NCBI RefSeq assembly: GCF_036588685.1
Contig: NC_086384.1
Coordinates: 11,484,195-11,548,194 of the forward strand
DNA length: 64,000 nucleotides
Direction: 5' to 3'
DNA from: Mytilus trossulus
Taxonomy: Eukaryota; Mollusca; Bivalvia; Mytilida; Mytilidae
How positions within the stretch are numbered: the first letter of the stretch is position 1; every line of letters begins with the position of its first letter. Of the stretch, positions 57,876 to 64,000 are shown in pieces. Position numbers and translations under genes: made by a program. The notes under the pieces are model-generated. The model was not told the origin of the DNA. It did no database searches and saw nothing but the letters and a program-made list of their open reading frames with translations.

Positions 57876-57999
57876 GATAACTGATTTCAGATTGATGCGT
57901 TACACACATGGTAAATGGTGTCTTACGTTTACGTTTCTATTTTGGGATTGTCATCCCTCTGATCGTTCACATAAAAAGATAATGTACAATTAACGACTT

Positions 58000-58845
58000 C
58001 CATTTATCCATAAACTAGAAGTTTAATAATCTTAAAAAGTTACATAAACATTTAGATACGAATGATTGATATAGTGTAAGTTGAAGATCATTCAGAATAA
58101 AAGCAACATATGCTATCTTATTCTATAAGTGCATTTCTACATCGTTTGTTTTTCGGTCAGTAAACATTGTAGGAGTGAAATAATTATCATTAATAATTCT
58201 AAACATCTTGTTTCTGTTCCTAAAATTACGATTATCTCATTTGATGTAAAACTAAGCCTACATATCCATTTGTCCATAATCTAGAAGTTAAATAATTTTA
58301 AAAAGTTACATAAACATTAAAACACGAATGATTGATATAGTGAAAGTTGAAGATCATTCAGAATAAAAGCAACACAGGCTATCTTATTCTATAAGTGCAT
58401 TTTTACATCCAGTTTGTTTTTAGGTCAGTAAACATTTGTGGGGTGAAATAATTATCCTGAAAAATTCTATACCTCTTTTTTCAGTTCTTAAAATTATGAT
58501 AATTTTATTTGATATACAATCTGTTCCTAAAATTACGATTATTTTATTTGATGTAAAACTAAGCCTACATTTCCATTTGTCCATAGACTAGAAGTTAAAT
58601 ATTTTTTAAAAGTTACAAAGATACATAAACATTAAGATACGAATGATTGATATAGTGTAAGTTGAGGATCATTCAGAATAAAAGCAACACAGGCTATCTT
58701 ATTCTATAAGTGCATGTTTACATCCAGTTTTTTTGGGTCAGTTAACATTGTAGGAGTGAAATAATTATCATTAATAATTCTAAACATCTTTTTTCAGTTC
58801 TTTAAGTTATGATAATTTTATTTGATATATAACTAAGCCTACATT
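58000..58845 (+). repeat. Three tandem units of ~264-307 bp
   Basis: Units start near 58000, 58264 and 58571. Each holds CCAT(A/...)..CTAGAAGTT, CGAATGATTGATATAGTG, AGATCATTCAGAATAAAAGC, GCTATCTTATTCTATAAGTG and GTGAAATAATTATC. The second unit carries an extra internal copy of an AAAATTA(C/T)GAT..T.TTATTTGAT segment. Non-coding. Confidence 0.88.
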
Positions 58846-58964
58846 AATATATTTCTGTATTAATTTGAGTTAACAGATATTATTATCCATCTCTTTATTG
58901 TTACTTTAGATTTTATTATTCTGAACTGGTACCGAAAGTACGGTAGCAGAAGCTAAGTGCTTGT

Positions 58965-59120
58965 CAAACTATTAGGTTGAAAACAAACCGACAGTGCCAT
59001 GGTAAAACACGAAAAAATCAACCGAACCACTAACAACAAGCGAAAATCCGAGGGTTACCTACGTTGGTCAGGAAAAATAAGCAGTACCTTATCCACATGT
59101 GGCATCCCCCACCAAACAAA
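58965..59120 (+). repeat. Possible decayed interspersed repeat
   Basis: It contains CAAACCGACAGTGCCATGGT and TATCCACATGTGGCATCCCC, resembling family C words. Weak. Confidence 0.3.
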
Positions 59121-59389
59121 AGCAAAGGCATATAAAGTGAGATTAACTGAACGTATTGCTGTGTGCTGTTTCTTCTACATTTGCTAGAGATATAGGGACG
59201 GGTTGACAAATCATGTTAAATCCAGAAGTATTTTTGCGCCTGTCCCAAGTAACGAGACTCTGGCCTCTATTAGATTTGTATGTATCATTAATCTAAGTTC
59301 ATTCATGTGTTTAGTGGGACGTCCATTGCCACTAAACTAGTACACAATTTTGTTTAGATCCAGCTTCAGGATGTGGGAATTTCGCACTG

Positions 59390-59612
59390 TTTGTAAACCC
59401 CATTTGTGGCATTCCGCCGTTTTCTGGTTATTGGTCGGGTTGCTGTCTTTTTAACACGTCCCCCATTTTCATTCTCAATAAGACCTTTTGGATTATAGCT
59501 CTTCATCTTTTATATAAGCTTTTGATTTCAAATATTTTGGCCACGAGCATCACTGAAGAGACATGTCTTGTCGAAATGCGTATCTGGTGCAAGAAAATTG
59601 GTACCGTTAATT
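59390..59612 (-). repeat. Two repeat fragments (GGTCGGGTTGCTGTCTTTTT, then family E-like)
   Basis: 59390-59485 matches the repeat at 24340-24452 (ending CCCCCATTTTCATTCTCAAT). 59520-59612 contains GGCCACGAGCATCACTGAAG and CGAAATGCGTATCTGGTGCA, a family E relative. Confidence 0.6.
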
Positions 59613-60228
59613 TTATTACACATTCAGTTAAAACATCATAATCCGCATAAAACAAATAAAATATATATTGTACGCCTTGTTCCCGATTGTGATATTTTGA
59701 CATTGTGTGTATTCAAATGTCAGGTGATGCAAGCATAGCAAAAGACGCGTACACTATTTAGGGAACCACGTGTTAATTTCAAATAAGAAAGGTTAAAAGA
59801 CATAGATGGGCAAGACATTTTCTGAATTTTGGACATTTTGTGTTTCTCAGCAATACATTTCCGCCTGAATATTAAAATAATTGTTAAATAAACATGTTAC
59901 AAATAACAGTTGTATAATTGACTACTGTTTATCAACCACAATTAAACACAAGAAATGGGGCTGACACCCTAATCTAATATCTTTTAATACCCACATAAAA
60001 GCATTCAATTTTATTGGGTTTTTTTCATAGGTAAATTTGTTATAATTCTGATTTTTATAATTCATACAAAATGTTTTTCTCTGTTATTAAGTGGTTTTTA
60101 TTTGCATATGCCACATTTGTGTTGCATCTTTGTTAGAAGTTTTATGTTTGATTTTAATGTGTTAGTTTGTATTAACTTCCTGTTAATCATGTAAAATATT
60201 TGTTTGCTATCTACATAATCATGATAAT

Positions 60229-60440
60229 TACTGTGGATTCATTAATATTCGTTGGATACCAATTTTCGTGGATTTCGTGGGAACAGGGGAACCACGAATT
60301 CAAATGTTCAACGAAATACAAAATTTGAATAGGAATGTATGCAAACTTTTCTCAAACAACGAATTTAAATATCCACGAATATGCAAGTTTTTCGCAATCC
60401 ACGAAAATTGGTACCCACGAAAATAAATGAATCCACAGTA
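60229..60440. mobile_element. 212-bp MITE, TACTGTGGATTCATT ends
   Basis: TACTGTGGATTCATTAATAT followed by TCGTTGGATACCAATTTTCG pairs with CGAAAATTGGTACCCACGAA and ATGAATCCACAGTA at the right end, about 45 bp of TIR. TA flanks fit TA target duplication, as for mariner-type MITEs. I recall similar elements in bivalves. Confidence 0.85.
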
Positions 60441-60771
60441 GTGTGTTACTTTTGCATTACCCCGTGTAAATTATGTAAAACTGTTGATATATGTTTGCTA
60501 TGTATGCAATTAGTGTGTTACTTTTTGCACAACTTAATGTAAAATTATGTCAGAATATCTGTTGTATAATTTATTTTTATTATCCCAAATATTAATGTCT
60601 CACTTTCTAAATTACCTCTTGTACCGACATCTGTTCCATGTTTTATGTTACTATCCATAGTTCGTTGCATGAAGAATCATTAGGCTAGCTAACGTTTAAG
60701 CTGTAATATGTTAGCTCCATCAGATAGAAATCGACCTCATGCAACTACGCGAATACAAGTACATGTGTATT

Positions 60772-60982
60772 TTGTGGAGCAGGATCTGCTTACCCTTCCG
60801 GAGCACCTGAGATCATCCTTAGTTTTTGGTGGGGTCGTGTTGGTTATTCTTTAGTTTTCTATGTTGTGTCATGTGTACTATTGTTTGTCTGTTTGTCTTT
60901 TTCATTTTATGCCATGGCGTTGTCAGTTTATTTTAGTTTTATGAGTTTGACTGTCCCTCTGGTATCTTTCGTCCCTCTTTTA
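60772..60982 (-). repeat. Interspersed repeat family C (reverse), best copy
   Basis: It reads GGAGCAGGATCTGCTTACCC, TTCCGGAGCACCTGAGATCA, GTTTTCTATGTTGTGTCATG, ATGCCATGGCGTTGTCAGTT and TGACTGTCCCTCTGGTATCT. Confidence 0.88.
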
Positions 60983-61340
60983 CTTGTATTTGTTTCAAGG
61001 CAATCGAATACGAATTGCTTTATAATATATGTTTGCTATGTATGAAATCAGTGTGTAACTTCTTGCACCACATCCTGTAAATTATGTCAAAATATCTGTT
61101 GAATAATATACTTAAATTATACCGGATATTAATGTATTACTTTTTAGAGTACCTCTTGTACCGATATTTGTTCTATGTTAAACGTTTCAATCGATATTTC
61201 GTTGCATGAGGAATTAGTTCTCTAAATAAATATATGTAATATTTGAGATGCGTCGGATTACATTTGTATATTACTTGTATATTACATGTGTATTACTTGT
61301 ATTTATTTTGGAGCACTCCAAAACGAAACAAAAGAATAAT

Positions 61341-61605
61341 TTTATAGATATAGGAAGATGTGGTATGAGTGCCAATGACACACCTCTCCATCCAAATAAC
61401 AATTTATAACAGTAAACTATTATAGGCCAAGTTGCGACCTTCAACACAGGTTCTTTGCTCACACCGAAGAGCAAGTTATAAAGGGCCCCATAAATTACTA
61501 ATGTAAAACCATTCAAACTGGAAAACCAACGATTTAATTTATATAAAAACCAGAACCGAGAACACATATAACCTGCACAAAAAAACAACAACTACTGTAC
61601 ATTAG
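61341..61605 (+). repeat. Interspersed repeat family B
   Basis: It reads AGGAAGATGTGGTATGAGTG, CCATCCAAATAACAATTTAT, AGCAAGTTATAAAGGGCCCC, AATTACTAATGTAAAACCAT and ATAACCTGCACAAAAAA. The minus-strand 106-aa frame is a repeat artefact. Confidence 0.85.
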
Positions 61606-62714
61606 ATTCCTTTCTTAGGCCAGGTGCAAACATTTACAGCGGGATTAAACGTTTTTATGGTACCAAACCTTCTCCCTTTTCTGAAACAATAGTATAACAT
61701 CACAGTCTGTTTTGTATGTTTTCCTTAAACAGCTAAATTTTTCAACAATTAAAGACTTTTGAACCCCGACATAAGCGAGACCAGAAAATTCAACTGGACT
61801 GGTGTCTCCTGCATTGCATACATCACTCATCACTGAAAATGCCTCGTTCTATACAATCATAAATCAAACGACTTGTCTTGTATTTTATGACCTAAGACCC
61901 CGAAAACTCGTCGCTAGTAGGTTGCGATACAGACATATCGTGTAGGTCAATCAAGGCAACGTTATCAAATACAACGGATCTCAATCTACAAGGTCACATA
62001 AATAAGTAGTATCATCTCAATAAAACGCATCACTATCTAGACTAAACTTCTTCACATTAAACATATAGCAAGTTACAAAGAAACGCACATAAACAAAGTT
62101 ATGCAATAGATTCGAATAAAACGATTTCATCAAAAAAGAATCATCATTAAAAACAACGTATCGTAATTTACACCGAATTCGAACGCAATTTTTTATAATA
62201 AAATTAATAAAAATCTATTTGAAGCAGTTTTAATGTATATTATTAGGACAAACATGTGTTGTCAAATACGCTAAATGTGTCATATAAATAATACAAACAA
62301 GCTTAATATTGGGACTCTTTTACACGTGTGAAGGTGCAAATTTTGTGATGATTGTTGTAATTTTGTTGAAAAGTTCGAAAAATGTTGCCAAACTCATTGC
62401 TTTTACATAAGGGAATGAATTGAATTTTTTAAAGGATTTTTAAACTCCTAAATACATAAAAGATAGCTCATACCAGTATTTACTGAATCGCTACAAACAT
62501 ATTTTTTTTTATCTGTGAGGTCACATTAAAAAAAATTAGTTTGTGTTGCCAATTTTATTCGTGAATGATATGCTGTTGATTAGAGTATGCAATCAGAATT
62601 CTGTGAAGTATTGTTTATAAAAATTCACTTTTCCATTTAACATTGTATTCGTGAATGGGTGTAATTTCTAGCAACTCTTATACACTTGTTGATTGTTATC
62701 TTAGTTTACTAGCA
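61606..62714. other. Nothing recognised
   Basis: AT-rich, no gene or repeat identified. Confidence 0.35.
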
Positions 62715-62814
62715 CTGGGTTGATACAACTGTCGGAGAGTGTTATTCCCCGAGGTTTCTATTAGCATCAGTACTAACATAATTTATACATTCTCTAAAAA
62801 ATGTTCTCCTCGCA

Positions 62815-62920
62815 AAACCTTTCAGGATCTTTGGTTATCAAAGCTGACTTCAACTCCGTACTCTACTTAGCCTTTTTACCGTTTTTGGTACGAGCATCAC
62901 TAATTAGTCGTGTATAATCT
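62815..62920 (-). repeat. Family E fragment (reverse)
   Basis: It contains GGTTATCAAAGCTGACTTCA, ACTCCGTACTCTACTTAGCC and GGTACGAGCATCACTAATTA, parallel to 37360-37410. Confidence 0.6.
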
Positions 62921-64000
62921 TCATGAGAAGTTGTCAATAGATACATTTAGCTATTATTTTTATATCTCTTGTGAACATATTGCTCCTATCGTTTTCTACG
63001 TATGTTTACATCCTTTCTTTTTAAACGTTTATGCTCGAGTGTTCCTGGTGGATAAGCATTCGTCTTCCTGCTTATTAATCACGACCACACCTGCCATAAA
63101 GGTATAGACTTTTCCATGTATATACATCTTCCTTAAACAATATAAAAATCTTGGTTAGTATGTCAACGAGTCCTTGAAGTGTAGACTTCTTGTCCTATAT
63201 ATAGACAAAGACGAATCATATAAACTAACCAACTAATTTTATTCAATATAAAAACCAGTACAAAAGGATCATCGCTGAAAACATAGAGAGAAAAAAACAA
63301 GGATATTTATTCTTCTATATATATATATACATATATATATATCTTCCTTTATGATTTGAATATGCTAGTTATTCTGCCAATGAGTGCTAAAAGGAGAGAC
63401 GCCTCTTCCTGTTTGTATACAATGTCATATAGTTATACTATGTAAAGTTATCTTCCTTGATGATATTATAAATATAATGGTATTATTAATATACTATGAT
63501 AATAGGAAATATGCATTTACGTAGTTGAATAAACACACGTTTTTCGCCTCGTGGTTGCAAATAAAGAGCTTTGTCTTCTCTTCAGTAACCTTTGTTTTAC
63601 GCGATGCAATATGATAATGTCTCGTTTAATAACTACACGTTCAAATGTATGTAAAAAACGCCCAATTGATTTATCATGAATTTGTTGTGCGGAAATTAAT
63701 TTACAATTTTAGATATTATGATCTAAATAGTTCTAAAGTAAAATAGATTATCTCTTCCATCTAAAAAGGGCAAATAAATCATGAATTGTAATAAAACATG
63801 TTTCTTTTATAAATCAACACAGTTCTATAGTTTCCATCAACGTGATCACCAAAGAGACTCAAAAACAACTCTCATTTTTTTTTTTAGTAAAATCAACCAA
63901 GAAACAGAAAATACAAATTATGTGTACCAAATTCGATTCTGTCCTGTTAGATGGGAATATGACAGTTGCTACATATTCGTTCGATGAGTATGGCCTTTTG
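62921..64000. other. Right end of window, (TA)n only
   Basis: A TATATATATATA run lies at about 63318-63342. The 68-aa frame 63781-63987 at the edge (SCYIFVR) may be coincidental. No gene is supported. Confidence 0.35.

Overview
The window looks like AT-rich, intron-rich, repeat-dense animal DNA, most likely from a bivalve mollusc and probably a mussel (Mytilus type). The reasons are spliced genes with long introns, a metazoan STEAP metalloreductase, a HEPN_DZIP3-type gene of the kind expanded in molluscs, a molluscan-looking LINE, and many copies of short interspersed families that I associate with mussel and other bivalve genomes. The species assignment rests on recall of repeat motifs, not on a search.

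Layout. Positions 1-2656 hold the 3' half of a decayed LINE whose reverse transcriptase frame is broken by two stops and a 953-bp insertion, ending in a compound trinucleotide microsatellite. Positions 2833-8304 (+) hold three exons of an unrecognised protein gene. Its introns and 3' flank carry a foldback element (4705-6338) and other repeats. Positions 8370-13630 are repeats between two convergent genes. Positions 13632-21578 (-) hold a six-exon gene whose reading phase agrees at every junction. It encodes about 439 aa: a short basic leader without a signal peptide, an Ig-like domain, a HEPN_DZIP3-like domain with an Rx4H RNase-type motif, a basic linker and a Cys/His-rich tail. Positions 22210-28860 are a cluster of non-coding elements: two inverted copies of an element built from a near-palindromic 17-bp unit, a TIR element with eleven copies of a GTCCACTACGAAAC-like motif, and a perfect 41-bp-arm hairpin. 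Positions 30588-32102 (-) hold an intronless STEAP coding sequence preceded by a splice acceptor. From 32.1 to 64 kb I find no protein gene. This part holds a 64-bp tandem repeat, a 1.8-kb 20-bp minisatellite with higher-order periods, a triplicated ~270-310-bp repeat, MITE-like elements, and two homologous blocks (44.07 and 54.22 kb) with splice donors on the minus strand that could be alternative 5'UTR exons of STEAP.

How the genes may work together. Nothing shows a shared pathway. STEAP reduces iron and copper in membranes and in vertebrates is linked to inflammation. An intracellular Ig-HEPN protein with an intact RNase-type motif could act in RNA-directed defence or stress response. The latter is inference from domain content only.
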